Positions 26,507-35,138 of a stretch of 64,000 nucleotides of DNA are shown in pieces. A program made the position numbers and the translations under genes. Origin of the DNA: Streptosporangium sp. NBC_01755 (GTDB lineage: Bacteria > Actinomycetota > Actinomycetes > Streptosporangiales > Streptosporangiaceae); contig NZ_CP109131.1 of assembly GCF_035917995.1 (NCBI RefSeq), positions 124,001-188,000 on the forward strand. The letters are read 5' to 3'. The number at the start of each line of letters is the position of its first letter. The first letter of the stretch is position 1. The notes beneath the pieces are model-generated. The model ran no database searches. It was not told the DNA's origin and saw only the letters and a program-made list of their open reading frames with translations.

Positions 26507-26757
26507 GTGCTACCGCACAGATATTCGTGAGAAGAATAATCCTAGTGCTGCCAGTGCTACGGCATTAACTAGGGCCAATGCCCGCAGCGATGATCGCCCT
26601 ATGAGTGCTTCTCCGCTCCGTACAGCAGGGGCTACGGCTTGCGCTCAAGAGTCGCGACGCCCCTCCTGCCTGCACTAGAGGCGTGGCGTAGCTCTCGCTC
26701 TCATCCAAGCTCATAAAAGAGCGGACCCGCCTCAGTGATTGCGCACTGGACGGGTCC
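26507..26757. promoter_or_regulatory. Divergent promoter region with repeated GTGCTAC motifs and a hairpin
   Basis: GTGCTACCGCAC near 26507 and AGTGCTGCC / AGTGCTACGGCA near 26545-26565 are repeated operator-like motifs between the XRE-TPR gene and the rightward pair. A long hairpin follows: GGACCCG (26723-26729) pairs with CGGGTCC (26751-26757) and CAGTG (26733-26737) with CACTG (26744-26748), 26 nt before the next start. It may be an attenuator or the terminator of a short RNA. Confidence 0.5.
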
Positions 26758-26782
26758 TTGACCGCACAGGGAGGTGCGATCC

Positions 26783-27130
26783 ATGGATCATCCTAGAGCC
26801 AGGCGCTCTAGTGAAGCGACGGCAGAGAAGCGGGACAAAGTATCCGCTGTCGTACAGCGATCAGTCGTGAAAGATCCGCAGGAGGACCGGTTCATCCATC
26901 TTGTCCGGCTGGCCTGGGATCTCCGTTATCTGGGTGTGGCGACGACGGTGGAACTCCCGCTGACCGGCGAACCGCGTGTGGTGATGCCGCGCGCGGTGGG
27001 GGATCTGCGAGTGACTGCCCTGTTCCAGCACGGAGGGTGGATCTTCACCTGGGGGCGGGGGCGTACTCAGCGGGTCGACGCGTTCAGCGAGGACGCGGTG
27101 CGGCGCATTCTCAAGGCGGCGGCGCGGTGA
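26783..27130 (+). CDS. Small protein encoded with an anti-sigma-type ATPase
   Basis: 115-residue protein of unknown function. The start ATG 26783 has GGGAGGTG upstream. It contains FIHLVRLAWDLRYLGVATTV and an Arg-rich C-terminus ending FSEDAVRRILKAAAR. It overlaps the next gene by 4 nt, so it is translationally coupled. Such small proteins commonly precede HATPase anti-sigma-like genes in actinomycete conflict or developmental clusters; no domain is recognised. Confidence 0.65.
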   Translation: MDHPRARRSSEATAEKRDKVSAVVQRSVVKDPQEDRFIHLVRLAWDLRYLGVATTVELPLTGEPRVVMPRAVGDLRVTALFQHGGWIFTWGRGRTQRVDAFSEDAVRRILKAAAR

Positions 27131-27585
27131 GCCGGGAAGACGTCTACGGCGCGGTGGAGACGATGTTCCGGCGCTGGGATGGGCTGTGCATCGTCGGTAT
27201 GCGCAACTTCGGTGGTGAGGTGCGGTCGGCGGGGCAGGCTCGTGGCTGGGTGGTGGAGCTGCTGAGTGCGCAGTGCTTCTCGGGTGAGGTCCTGGAGACG
27301 GCGCGGTTGCTGGTCAGTGAGGTCGTGACGAACAGCATCCTGCACAGTGATTCGGGCATTGACCCCGAGGGGCTGGTCACGGTCGCCGTGGGGCTGGGTA
27401 GGGACGTGATCCACATCGAGGTGATCGATCAGGGGTCGTCGGTCAACGTGCCCGCGATGCGGTCGGCGGGTGAGGACAGTCTCGGCGGGCGGGGTCTGGA
27501 CTGGGTCCATCGCCTGTCGAGCGGTTGGGGTTCTGACCATGATCCGGAGATAGGTCGCGCGGTCTGGTTCCGGCTGGCCTGCTGA
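27127..27585 (+). CDS. Anti-sigma-factor-type ATP-binding protein (HATPase_c_2)
   Basis: 152-residue GHKL-type protein related to RsbW/SpoIIAB. The N-box is ARLLVSEVVTNSILHSDSG, G1 is IEVIDQGSS and G2 is LGGRGLDWVHRLSSGWG. Such proteins bind and phosphorylate anti-anti-sigma factors or hold sigma factors; many actinomycete copies are orphan partners. No sigma factor is adjacent. The start is GTG at 27127, overlapping the previous stop (GTGA). Confidence 0.85.
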   Translation: MSREDVYGAVETMFRRWDGLCIVGMRNFGGEVRSAGQARGWVVELLSAQCFSGEVLETARLLVSEVVTNSILHSDSGIDPEGLVTVAVGLGRDVIHIEVIDQGSSVNVPAMRSAGEDSLGGRGLDWVHRLSSGWGSDHDPEIGRAVWFRLAC

Positions 27586-27765
27586 TGCTTTGAGCTGGTG
27601 CGGCGGTGCGCCATCCCCGCGCTAATGGCCGTCGCACCTGGCCGGGGGGCTGCGCGAGTCAAGAGGGCGCTTGTTGAGATCCCCGGCCCAACGCTGAGTA
27701 CGTCACTTTCGACTTACGAGTTGAAGCGGTAATGTCGGAATAATTGATGGAGTGCGGGATTATAG

Positions 27766-28341
27766 GTGTCAATTTTAATCCTCGATGACGACGGCGTGAG
27801 ACGTCAGATAATTGAAGGGATCGCGTCCGGTCTTACCATGGCCGAAGTGTCGGTGAAGGTAGGTGTGGATACGACCACGATTCACAGTTACCGTTGCGCG
27901 GATCAGGAGTTTGATCGGGTCGTTGTTGATGCGTCGTTCGCTGTCGGGGGGAACTGTTTCCCGGTGTACCGGGAGACGCCTCCGTATAAGAATCGTTTGT
28001 TGCAGGCGCGGATCGTTGACGACGTCTTGAAGGGGGGTGGTTGTCTGGAGAGTGACTTGGTGCGGGTGGCGGAAAAGCATGGGTACCGACTCCGGCAGGT
28101 GCTGATGTGGCGGGCCTACGATGATCAGTGGGCCGCTGCCTTCGAAGGGGCGCTCATCGCTGTGCGTGACCCCGGTGTGGAGCACGGATCGTGGCGCGTA
28201 GCGAAGAAGCTTAAGTGCAGGTGTGTTGATTGCCGGTCGCTGACGTATCCATGGGCGGTGAGACCGGATTACCTGTTACGGGGGAAGCCGTACCGGGACT
28301 ACGGAGCGGAGCGGCCGGCGCCAATGCGAAGCACCCCGTAG
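27766..28341 (+). CDS. Uncharacterised protein with HTH-like and Cys-rich segments
   Basis: 191-residue protein with lower G+C than its neighbours. Residues about 12-45 look like a helix-turn-helix (IIEGIASGLTMAEVSVKVGV then DTTTIHSYRC). The C-terminal part has a CRCVDC cluster (KCRCVDCRSLTYPW) that could bind a metal. The proposed start is GTG 27766 with ATGGAG upstream. I do not recognise the family; base composition suggests horizontal origin. Confidence 0.6.
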   Translation: MSILILDDDGVRRQIIEGIASGLTMAEVSVKVGVDTTTIHSYRCADQEFDRVVVDASFAVGGNCFPVYRETPPYKNRLLQARIVDDVLKGGGCLESDLVRVAEKHGYRLRQVLMWRAYDDQWAAAFEGALIAVRDPGVEHGSWRVAKKLKCRCVDCRSLTYPWAVRPDYLLRGKPYRDYGAERPAPMRSTP

Positions 28342-28641
28342 GGGCCGCGTAGCGGTTGGGGCCGGTGGTCGGAGCGGCCTGTCGGCGGGTGAACATGACG
28401 GGCTCTGGTGATCGGTACGTCTTATGGGTGACGTACTGACCGTGCGTACGTCATTTCGTCGTCTGGGGCCTGGGGCGGCTGCGCGTGGGTGGTCGGCGGG
28501 TGCGGTTGGCTGCGGCGGCGGGCTGTGCGGTGGGCGGCGGGGTCTGCGCGTCCCTGTCGGGCGGGCGCGGGGCGGGACCGGCCTCCAGGCCGCATGCCCG
28601 GCCTCGATGTCTGTCCGGCGGGGGCGGGCATGCCGCGCCGG
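28342..28641. other. Non-coding GC-rich stretch before the iteron-like repeats
   Basis: No gene with a credible start or ribosome site. The sequence is strongly G-rich on the plus strand from 28470 to 28640. Together with 28872-29145 it forms the presumed right part of the accessory island. Confidence 0.35.
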
Positions 28642-28871
28642 GCGGCGGCGCGGAGCGCTGCCGCCTGCTTGACCTATACAAGATTAATTCGGCAATTCGT
28701 ACGCTACGGGTGTGCGCGGGGGAGATCGCCGGTTCTTTCGGCAACCGATGGCGGCGGTAGCGGGGGCGGCTGGTTCTTTCGGCAACTCGTCGGTGGCGGG
28801 GGTGTCGTGAGGGTCGCTGATTAATTCGGCAACTGTTCCGGCGGCTCGGGGAGCGGCGGCGCGGAGCGCTG
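28642..28871. repeat. Iteron-like cluster with TTCGGCAA motifs bounded by a larger direct repeat
   Basis: Four copies of a motif ending TTCGGCAA occur at 28682-28699 (GATTAATTCGGCAATTCG), 28731-28748 (GGTTCTTTCGGCAACC), 28772-28789 (GGTTCTTTCGGCAACT) and 28819-28836 (GATTAATTCGGCAACTG). The spacing is 49, 41 and 47 bp, about four to five helical turns. The group is bounded by two copies of GCGGCGGCGCGGAGCGCTG near 28642 and 28853. No gene overlaps it. It could be a replication or partition site or a recombination site of a former mobile element. Confidence 0.65.
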
Positions 28872-29145
28872 GCGCCTTGAAACCAGTAAAGAAGGTTTGA
28901 GCCCACTTGCCGTCAGCGTCGCGGGTTGTCCTGGAAGGTCGGTGCCAAAGGCTCCATATCTGGACGGTCGGCGTCGTCAGGGTGGGGGCGAGCTGAGCCA
29001 CGACGGACTCGAGGGAGGGTGGGTGGGTTGCGGCGGGCCGGTGCAGGGACGTTCAAGATCATCAGTGCCTGGGCTGGGGGCCTGTGCCCGGTACCAGGGG
29101 TAGGGCTGGCTGGGAAACCGGGAAAAGCGTCCCAAACCGATAGTC
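28872..29145. other. Non-coding stretch at the island/ABC-gene boundary
   Basis: No supported gene. It runs from the iteron-like cluster to the point where recognisable ABC ATPase codons begin (29146). A minus-strand frame through 28900-29000 (QLAPTLTTPTVQIWSLWHRP) looks more protein-like than its surroundings and could be a decayed fragment, but I cannot identify it. Confidence 0.3.
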
Positions 29146-29405
29146 GGGAAGTCCACCCTGATCAACCTCCTTGTGGTCTGCGCAGGCCCAGTGTGGGCCG
29201 GGTCGAACTGCTGGGCGGCTCCCCCACCGACTCCGGGCGGCGGCGCCGCATCGGCGTCACCCCGCAGGAGACCGGACTGCCGGCGACACTGCGGGTCGGC
29301 GAGGTGTTGGACTTCGTCGCCGCCCACTACCCGCGCGGCGTCGACCGGGGGGGCGCTGCTGGAACGGTTCGCCCTGCCCGGCTCTTCCGGCGCGTCCAGC
29401 CTTCT
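29146..29405 (+). pseudogene. ABC transporter ATPase remnant
   Basis: The fragment begins inside Walker A (GKSTLINLL at 29146), shifts frame by one base, continues GLRRPSVGRVELLGGSPTDS ... RIGVTPQETGLPATLRVGEV, then shifts again in a run of seven G near 29352 to ALLERFALP. The 5' codons, the signature motif and Walker B are missing. It was the ATPase partner of the permease that follows 15 bp later. The 5' break coincides with the right edge of the accessory island. Confidence 0.8.
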
Positions 29406-29419
29406 TGGGAGGATCACCC

Positions 29420-30157
29420 ATGTCGCTTCTTCTCACCTACACCCGGTACCAGCTCTTGGAGACCGTCCGGGTGCCGATCGCCCTGATCGGGAACGGCTTC
29501 TTCCCCGCCGCCTCGATGTTCTTCTTCGTAGTGCCGTTCGCCGGGGACCACCCCGTCGGAGCCACCCTGGCCACCGCGTCGATACTGATCTACTCGGCTA
29601 TGTCCAGCTCCCTGTTCACCCACGGCCTGGGCATCGCCGAGGACCGCGCCCAGCCCTGGGACTCCTACACCCGCACCCTTCCCGCGGGTCCCTGGCCGAG
29701 GTTCGGTGCCCGGATCCTCAACGCGCTGGCCATGACAACGATCGGGATCGTACCGGTGCTGCTGGTGGCCGCCCTGCTCACCGAGGCCGTCGTGACGCCG
29801 GCGCGGCTGCTGCTCGGCCTCGGCGCCCTGGTGGTCGCCTCGGTCCCGTTCCAGCTCCTGGGCCTGTTCATCGGCTGCGCACTGCCCTCCAAGGCCGCGA
29901 TGGCGGTGGTGCAGCTGACACTGTTCCCGATGGCGGTGGGCGGAGGGCTGTTCATGAACCCGACGGACGCACCGGCGTTCATCGAGCTGGTCGCGCCCTT
30001 CCTGCCCAGCCGGGGCGCGGTCGAGCTGGTCTGGGCCGCGATCGGCCACGGCACCCCCGGGACACTGTCGATGGTCATGTTCGGCCTCTGGACCCTGGCG
30101 GCCGGAGCCCTGGCCGTCTGGGCCTACCGGCGTGACGAGGGCCGCCGCTTCTCCTGA
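29420..30157 (+). CDS. ABC-2-type transporter permease
   Basis: 245-residue membrane protein with six predicted helices (for example LLLGLGALVVASVPFQLLGL and AVVQLTLFPMAVGGGLF), characteristic of the ABC-2 drug/lipid exporter permeases. The start is ATG 29420 with GGGAGG upstream. Its ATPase gene directly upstream is destroyed, so it is probably orphaned unless another ATPase substitutes. Commonly such pairs export antibiotics and are followed by two-component genes; none is here. Confidence 0.85.
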   Translation: MSLLLTYTRYQLLETVRVPIALIGNGFFPAASMFFFVVPFAGDHPVGATLATASILIYSAMSSSLFTHGLGIAEDRAQPWDSYTRTLPAGPWPRFGARILNALAMTTIGIVPVLLVAALLTEAVVTPARLLLGLGALVVASVPFQLLGLFIGCALPSKAAMAVVQLTLFPMAVGGGLFMNPTDAPAFIELVAPFLPSRGAVELVWAAIGHGTPGTLSMVMFGLWTLAAGALAVWAYRRDEGRRFS

Positions 30158-30173
30158 GTCCCGAAAACAGGTG

Positions 30174-30205
30174 GTGCCGCCGGATCACAAGGGCTCCGGC
30201 GGCAC
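30174..30205. terminator. Bidirectional terminator
   Basis: GTGCCGCCGG (30174-30183) pairs perfectly with CCGGCGGCAC (30196-30205), with a 12-nt loop, between the convergent permease and protease genes. Confidence 0.75.
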
Positions 30206-30220
30206 GACCTGCGGGTGGAA

Positions 30221-31558
30221 CTACTCGCCGGTCTTCTCCGCGAGGGTCACGGTGACGGTCTGGGGCTGCCCGTCCCTGACGTAGGCGACGGTCACCTGCT
30301 GGCCGGGCTTGAAGCCGCGGACGGCTCCGACCACGGTGGCCGCCTCGTCCACGGCCGTGTTATTGATCTTGGTGATCAGGTCGCCCTGCCTGAGGCCCGC
30401 CTTGGCCGCCGGGCTGCCCTCGGTGACCTGGCCGACCAGCGCGCCATCCGCATCCCCGGTGGCATCGGTCACGCTCACACCCAGGAAGGCGTGGGAGACC
30501 TTGCCGCTCTTGATGAGCTGCTCGGCGACATGCTTGGCGGTGCTGATGGGGATGGCGAAGCCGACACCGATGCTGCCCTCCCCGCCGTTGGTGGCGATGG
30601 CGGTGTTGATACCCACCACCTGCCCGGCGGCGTTGACCAGCGCGCCGCCCGAGTTGCCGGGGTTGATGGCCGCGTCGGTCTGGATGGCGCCACCGATGGT
30701 GGTGGGGCTCTGGCCGCCCTCCGCCTGGTTGCCCCAGCCGGGCGGGAGCTGCCGCTGGCCCTGGTCTCCACCGACGGTGAGCGTACGGTTCAACGCGCTG
30801 ACGATCCCGGCGGTGACCGACCCTGACAGGCCTAGCGGGCTGCCGATGGCGAGCACGGAGTCGCCCACCTTGAGCCGGTCGCTGTCGCCGATCGCGGCCT
30901 TGGTGAGGCCGGAGACGTCCTCCGCCTTGATGACCGCGAGGTCGGTGGCCGGGTCGGTGCCGATGATTTTCGCGGTGGCGGTCTTGCCGTCGCTGAACTT
31001 GACGGTCACCCGGCTGTCCGGGCCTCCCTGCCCGCCGGCCGTCACCACGTGGTTGTTGGTCAGGATCAGGCCGTCGGCCGACAGCACCACTCCGGACCCC
31101 TCGCCCCCGCCCGCGGCGGTCCTGACCTCGATGGACACCACTGAGGGCTGGACCGCTTGGGCGATGTCCGCGACCGTTGTCACGTTGCCGACCGGGCTGA
31201 CGATCGGGCTGGACGACGACACCACGGTGGCGGTGCCGTTGAGGCTCGTCGCGGCGAAGGCTCCCGCGACCCCGCCGCCGACGGCCATGGCCGCCAGCGC
31301 GAGACCGGCGCCGATCTTCTGCCCGGCGGTGAGCCTGCCGCGCTGAGCGGGGACCACCGCCGGTCCTCCGGCCTTCTCCGGGGCCTCGGCGGCGAGCTGC
31401 TCCGGCACCGGGTGGATCAGCGTCGGCTGCGGTCCGGTGTCCTCACCGGCACGATAGGCGCCGGCGCTCGGCGGCACCTTGCCGAACTGGGTCCAGCCGT
31501 CGTTCCCCGGGGTCGCCTCGGCCGGTGTGTCCTGCTGCTCGTTCCTGTTCGGGTCCAT
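30221..31558 (-). CDS. HtrA/DegP-like membrane-anchored serine protease with PDZ domain
   Basis: 445-residue stress protease. A cytoplasmic N-terminal region of about 80 residues precedes one membrane anchor (AGLALAAMAVGGGVAGAFAA). The trypsin-like domain is extracytoplasmic, with catalytic His in LTNNHVVTAGG, Asp in DPATDLAVIK and Ser in NPGNSGGAL. A PDZ domain closes the protein (LGVSVTDATG, EGSPAAKAGLRQGDLITKI). It would degrade misfolded envelope proteins. The start ATG 31558 has GGGGAAG 5 nt upstream; a GTG 18 nt earlier is possible. Confidence 0.93.
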   Translation of the reverse strand: MDPNRNEQQDTPAEATPGNDGWTQFGKVPPSAGAYRAGEDTGPQPTLIHPVPEQLAAEAPEKAGGPAVVPAQRGRLTAGQKIGAGLALAAMAVGGGVAGAFAATSLNGTATVVSSSSPIVSPVGNVTTVADIAQAVQPSVVSIEVRTAAGGGEGSGVVLSADGLILTNNHVVTAGGQGGPDSRVTVKFSDGKTATAKIIGTDPATDLAVIKAEDVSGLTKAAIGDSDRLKVGDSVLAIGSPLGLSGSVTAGIVSALNRTLTVGGDQGQRQLPPGWGNQAEGGQSPTTIGGAIQTDAAINPGNSGGALVNAAGQVVGINTAIATNGGEGSIGVGFAIPISTAKHVAEQLIKSGKVSHAFLGVSVTDATGDADGALVGQVTEGSPAAKAGLRQGDLITKINNTAVDEAATVVGAVRGFKPGQQVTVAYVRDGQPQTVTVTLAEKTGE

Positions 31559-32033
31559 GTCTTCCCCAAGTCCCACGTCCCCCCGATTCGACGGGGCGGA
31601 GGCCGGTGCTCACCGGTTGGTAGAAACGATGCCCGATGGCGTGTAAGCGCAGGTTAAGGGGCTGATCGCGGTGATCCGCATCTCCTGACAACGGCTTTAT
31701 CAGCCGTGCTCAGACCCCGGAGGGCAGCTCAAAAATCTTCCTCGGCCCCTCTAAGGACCCGCTCGGCGACGGCGAGTTCCTCCCGCTCGGCCTGCACCTC
31801 CGCCAACTGCTTGGCCGGCTGCTCTTCGAGCCCGTCCAGTTCCGCGCGGCGCACGGAAGAGGTGCCCGTGGCGGAGCGGCCGCCGCCGATGGCGGCCTAC
31901 CGGAGAAGTACGGCAGTATGCCGACGGTCTCCGCGGTCTTCACGGCGCTGCCCGACCCCGCGGACCATCCCGTGTTCCGCCTCCGGGCGCACGGCTGACC
32001 GACCCCGGGCGGGGGTAGTAGGGCGCGGCGCCC
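31559..32033. other. Intergenic region with a possible coding relic
   Basis: Between the htrA-like start and the SDR remnant. A plus-strand frame from about 31728 to 31998 has coding-like codon use, ends with VFTALPDPADHPVFRLRAHG and a TGA, but has no start and no recognised relative. It may be the 3' relic of another deleted gene. No clear promoter was identified. Confidence 0.3.
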
Positions 32034-32921
32034 TCACGCTCCGGTGACCGCGGTCGGCTGCGGGAACGTGACGCCGGTCAGCTCCTCGGAGACCGTCCAC
32101 AGGCGCCGGGCCGTCGCCGGGTCGCTGGCCGCCGGGGAGCGGCCGACCAGGGTCGGGGCGCCGCGCACCTCGCCGAAGCCGTCCGGGCCGACGCAGCTCG
32201 CGCCGGGGAGGTCCTGGACGGCGGCGTACAGGGTCGGCAGTGCGCCGGCCTTGTTGTCCTGGGCCACGGCCCGCATGACGACGCGGCCCAGCGCGCTGCC
32301 GTCGTGGCGCTGCAGGTTCGTGGCGGCCCGGCCGGGGTGCGCGGCCAGGGCACACACGGGCGAGTGCGATGCGGCGAGGCGGCGCTGGAGTTCCAGCGTG
32401 AACAGCAGGTTGGCCAGCTTGGACTGGCTGTATGCCTTCCTCGGGGCGTACTCGCCGGTGAGGTTGAGGTTGTCGAAGTGGATGTGCGGGGTGCCCGGCT
32501 TCTTGTGCGCCTCGGACGACACGGTCACCACACGGTCGGTGATGTGCGGCAGCAGCAGGTTGGTCAGGGCGAAGTGGCCCAGATGATTGGTCCCGAACTG
32601 CGTCTCGAAGCCGTCCTTGGTGCTGGACTCCGGGGTGTTCATGACGCCGGCGTTGTTGACGAGCAGGTCCAGATCGCCCCGCCAGGCGGCGGCGAACTCA
32701 CGCACGGAGGCGAGGTCGGCCAGGTCGAGCCGGCGTACCTCCACGCTGCCGTGCACGCCCGCGGCGGCGGCCTCGCCACGCTTGGGGTCCCGTACCGCGA
32801 GCACCACATGGGCACCCACGGCGGCCAGCGCCTCGACGGTGGCGATGCCGATACCGCTGTTGGCGCCGGTAACGACGGCAGTGCGACCGTTCCAGTCAGG
32901 TATGTCGGTGATGTTCCACTT
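32034..32921 (-). pseudogene. Short-chain dehydrogenase/reductase lacking its 5' end
   Basis: Classical SDR reading, from the 5' side, KWNITDIPDWNGRTAVVTGA then NSGIG (cofactor motif), LVNNAG, and catalytic YSQSK. All of it is in frame, but no start codon exists upstream of Lys at 32921; the frame runs into APSTAPG and beyond. The first in-frame GTG (32819) lies after the cofactor motif. Only 26 bp separate it from a 5'-less tetR fragment on the other strand, so the common 5' region of a divergent pair has apparently been deleted. A rare start codon cannot be excluded. Confidence 0.7.
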
Positions 32922-32947
32922 GCCGGGTGCGGTGCTGGGTGCAGTAG

Positions 32948-33091
32948 TTCGGCGTCCCGGTCTTCGCGACGCTTCACGGTTACGCCAACCTGGCCGCGAC
33001 CGGCATGCTCGCTCCGGAGATCGTGGAACACGGGCTGGACGAGGTGATCGCGTTCATCCTGCGGGGCTGCGCGCCGGACGGGCGGGCCTGA
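32948..33091 (+). pseudogene. TetR-family regulator, C-terminal fragment
   Basis: 47 codons reading FGVPVFATLHGYANLAATGM then LAPEIVEHGLDEVIAFILRG, the end of a TetR ligand-binding domain, closed by TGA at 33089-33091. A TAG lies directly upstream (32945-32947) and the DNA-binding domain is absent. TetR genes commonly stand divergent to SDR genes, matching the neighbouring SDR remnant. Confidence 0.7.
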
Positions 33092-33111
33092 CCGGGCGTC
33101 CGGATTTCCCC

Positions 33112-33265
33112 GTTCAGTCCCGGCCTCAGCGTTGATTCGCCATGTCCGGTTCCGGCATGTTGATCAGATGTTGTAGACGGCGAATGCGGCATTGCGGTCG
33201 ATGGGGTCGCGGCGAGCGTGGGCGATGTTGGCTCGATCAGCCAGACACATAGTGCTGATGCCACG
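33112..33265 (-). mobile_element. ISAs1-family relic (transposase 3' end)
   Basis: On the minus strand this reads RANIAHARRD ... NAAFAVYNI and a stop, almost identical to the last residues of the intact ISAs1 transposase at 35.4-36.8 kb, followed by TCAACGCTGAGGCCGGG, a decayed form of its terminal inverted repeat. Everything 5' of these roughly 30 codons is gone. Confidence 0.75.
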
Positions 33266-33279
33266 AGGAGGTCCACCTC

Positions 33280-33505
33280 ATGGCTGTAGACCAGGACCTC
33301 CTCGACCAGATCGCCAGCACCGTCGCCGACCTCTACCGCGAGGTCTAGGCCTCCCTGGTCAAGACGATCGCCGACGAACTCAAGCGGGACCTCCCGGCGC
33401 CGACGGCCGAGGTGAGGCTGGACTCGATCCGCAGGTTGCGCGCGGCCACCGAGGCCGTCCAGCAGCGCCTGGTCAAGACCAAGTCCGCAGCGGTGCGGGA
33501 GGCGA
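33280..33505 (+). pseudogene. Broken phage-like gene fragment (minor-capsid-like N-terminus)
   Basis: ATG 33280 with GAGGAGGTC upstream opens a frame of 22 codons (AVDQDLLDQIASTVADLYRE) ended by TAG at 33346. Beyond the stop the same frame continues coherently (ASLVKTIADELKRDLPAPTA, LRAATEAVQQRLVKTKSAAV) until it meets the acyl-CoA synthetase. The pattern resembles the N-terminal helical part of actinophage minor capsid proteins; that assignment is tentative. Confidence 0.45.
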
Positions 33506-35041
33506 TCAGGAGCCGGCGGGCCAGTATTCGTCGCGCAGGAGGCGTTTGTAGAGCTTCCCGGTGGGGTGCCTGGGCAGTTCCTCGCGAAAGTCGACGGACT
33601 TGGGACACTTGTAGGACGCCAGCTGGGAGCGGCAGTACTCGATCAGCTCGGCTTCCAGCTCCGGACCCGCCAGGTCCATGGAGGCCGGCTGGACGACCGC
33701 CTTGACCTGCTCGCCCATCTCCTCGTCGGGAACGCCGAGGACCGCCACGTCCGCCACCTTGGGATGGACGGACAGGACGTTCTCGGCCTCCTGCGGATAG
33801 ACGTTGACACCGCCAGAAATGATCATGTAGGAGCGGCGGTCGGTGAGGTAGAGGAAGCCTTCCTCGTCGAGGTAGCCGATGTCCCCGAGGGTGGTCCAGC
33901 CCCGGCCCCGCGGGTCACGGGATGCCTCCGTCTTGGCCTCGTCGCCGTGGTAGACGAACTGCGGGCCGTCTGAGAAGTAGACGGTGCCGTGCTGGCGCGG
34001 CGGCAGCTCGTTGCCGTCCTCATCGCAGATGTGGGTGACGCCGAGCAGCGGGCGGCCGACCGTGCCCTTGTGTGCGAGCCAGTCCTGCGAGCCGACGTAC
34101 AGGAAGCCGTTGCCCTCGGTCCCCGCGTAGTACTCGTGGATGATCGGCCCCCACCAGTCGATCATCCGTTCCTTGACGGGGATGGGGCAGGGGGCGGCGG
34201 CGTGGATCGCGCAGGCCAGCGACGACAGGTCGTGGCGCACGCGGGCCTCCTCGGGCAGTTTGAGCATCTTGATGAACATCGTCGGCACCCACTGCGAGTG
34301 GGTGACACGGTATTTCTCGATGAGCGTGAGCGCCTGCTCCGGGTCGAACCTCTCCATGACGACGATCGTGGCGCCCATCCGCTGGAAGCTCATGCAGTAG
34401 CGCAGCGGGGCGGCGTGGTAGAGCGGAGCCGGGGAGAGGTAGACGCTGTCGGCCGAGGGGGCGAACAGGAACTGGATGAGCCGCAGCAGCGGCCCGGGCT
34501 CCTCCAGCGGGGCCTTGGAGAGCGTGGGCTTGACGCCCTTGGGGCGCCCGGTGGTGCCGGAGGAGTAGAGCATGTCCACGCCCTGGCACTCGTCCTCGAC
34601 GGGCGTGGCGGGGTGGGCCGCGACGGCCTTCTCGTAGGAGTCGAAACCGGGGGCGACACCGTCCAGCATGAGCCTGAGCCCGACCTTGGGCGCGAGGTCG
34701 GTGATGGAGACCGCTACGTCCGCGAGGGCGGCCGAGGAGATGAAGACCCGGGCCCCGCAGTTGTCGACGATGTAGGCGAGCTCGTCGGTCTTCAGACGCG
34801 AACTGATGGCCGTGTAGTACAGGCCCGAGCGGTGCGCGGCCCAGGCGACCACCAGGAAGAGCGGGTGGTTCTCCAGCATGAAGGCGATGTGGTCACCCGG
34901 CCGTAGGCCGGCTGCGCGGAAGAGGTGGGCGAGGCGGTTGGACTCCTCGTCCAGCTCGCGGTAGGTGACGACCCGTCCGGAGCCCGCCATGATCACAGCG
35001 GGCTTGTCCGGCGAAACTGCTGCGATGGCTCCCGGGTGCAT
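33506..35041 (-). CDS. Acyl-CoA synthetase (FadD-type AMP-forming ligase)
   Basis: 511-residue ANL enzyme that would activate a fatty or other carboxylic acid with ATP and CoA. It has the P-loop LYSSGTTGRPKGVK, the YYAGTEGNGF A5 motif, GDIGYLDEEGFLYLTDRRSY (A7-A8), and the catalytic lysine near PTGKLYKRLL. The start taken is ATG 35041 (MHPGAIAAVSPDKPAV), matching related proteins; an ATG 12 nt upstream is possible. Downstream it abuts the phage-like fragment, and its last codons may have been altered by that junction. It is the only intact metabolic gene between 32 and 44 kb. Confidence 0.88.
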   Translation of the reverse strand: MHPGAIAAVSPDKPAVIMAGSGRVVTYRELDEESNRLAHLFRAAGLRPGDHIAFMLENHPLFLVVAWAAHRSGLYYTAISSRLKTDELAYIVDNCGARVFISSAALADVAVSITDLAPKVGLRLMLDGVAPGFDSYEKAVAAHPATPVEDECQGVDMLYSSGTTGRPKGVKPTLSKAPLEEPGPLLRLIQFLFAPSADSVYLSPAPLYHAAPLRYCMSFQRMGATIVVMERFDPEQALTLIEKYRVTHSQWVPTMFIKMLKLPEEARVRHDLSSLACAIHAAAPCPIPVKERMIDWWGPIIHEYYAGTEGNGFLYVGSQDWLAHKGTVGRPLLGVTHICDEDGNELPPRQHGTVYFSDGPQFVYHGDEAKTEASRDPRGRGWTTLGDIGYLDEEGFLYLTDRRSYMIISGGVNVYPQEAENVLSVHPKVADVAVLGVPDEEMGEQVKAVVQPASMDLAGPELEAELIEYCRSQLASYKCPKSVDFREELPRHPTGKLYKRLLRDEYWPAGS

Positions 35042-35092
35042 GGAGCAGAACATTACTCGGCTTCAGGTTCGGTGAGAAGTACTCGAACGCGG

Positions 35093-35128
35093 CAGGGCCG
35101 CGACCTCGCGGACGAGGTCGCGGCCCTG
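35093..35128 (-). terminator. Strong hairpin upstream of the acyl-CoA synthetase
   Basis: Perfect 15-bp stem: CAGGGCCGCGACCTC (35093-35107) with GAGGTCGCGGCCCTG (35114-35128). It would end leftward transcription from the former metNI operon and insulate the acyl-CoA synthetase gene. Confidence 0.7.
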
Positions 35129-35138
35129 GGATGACGGT

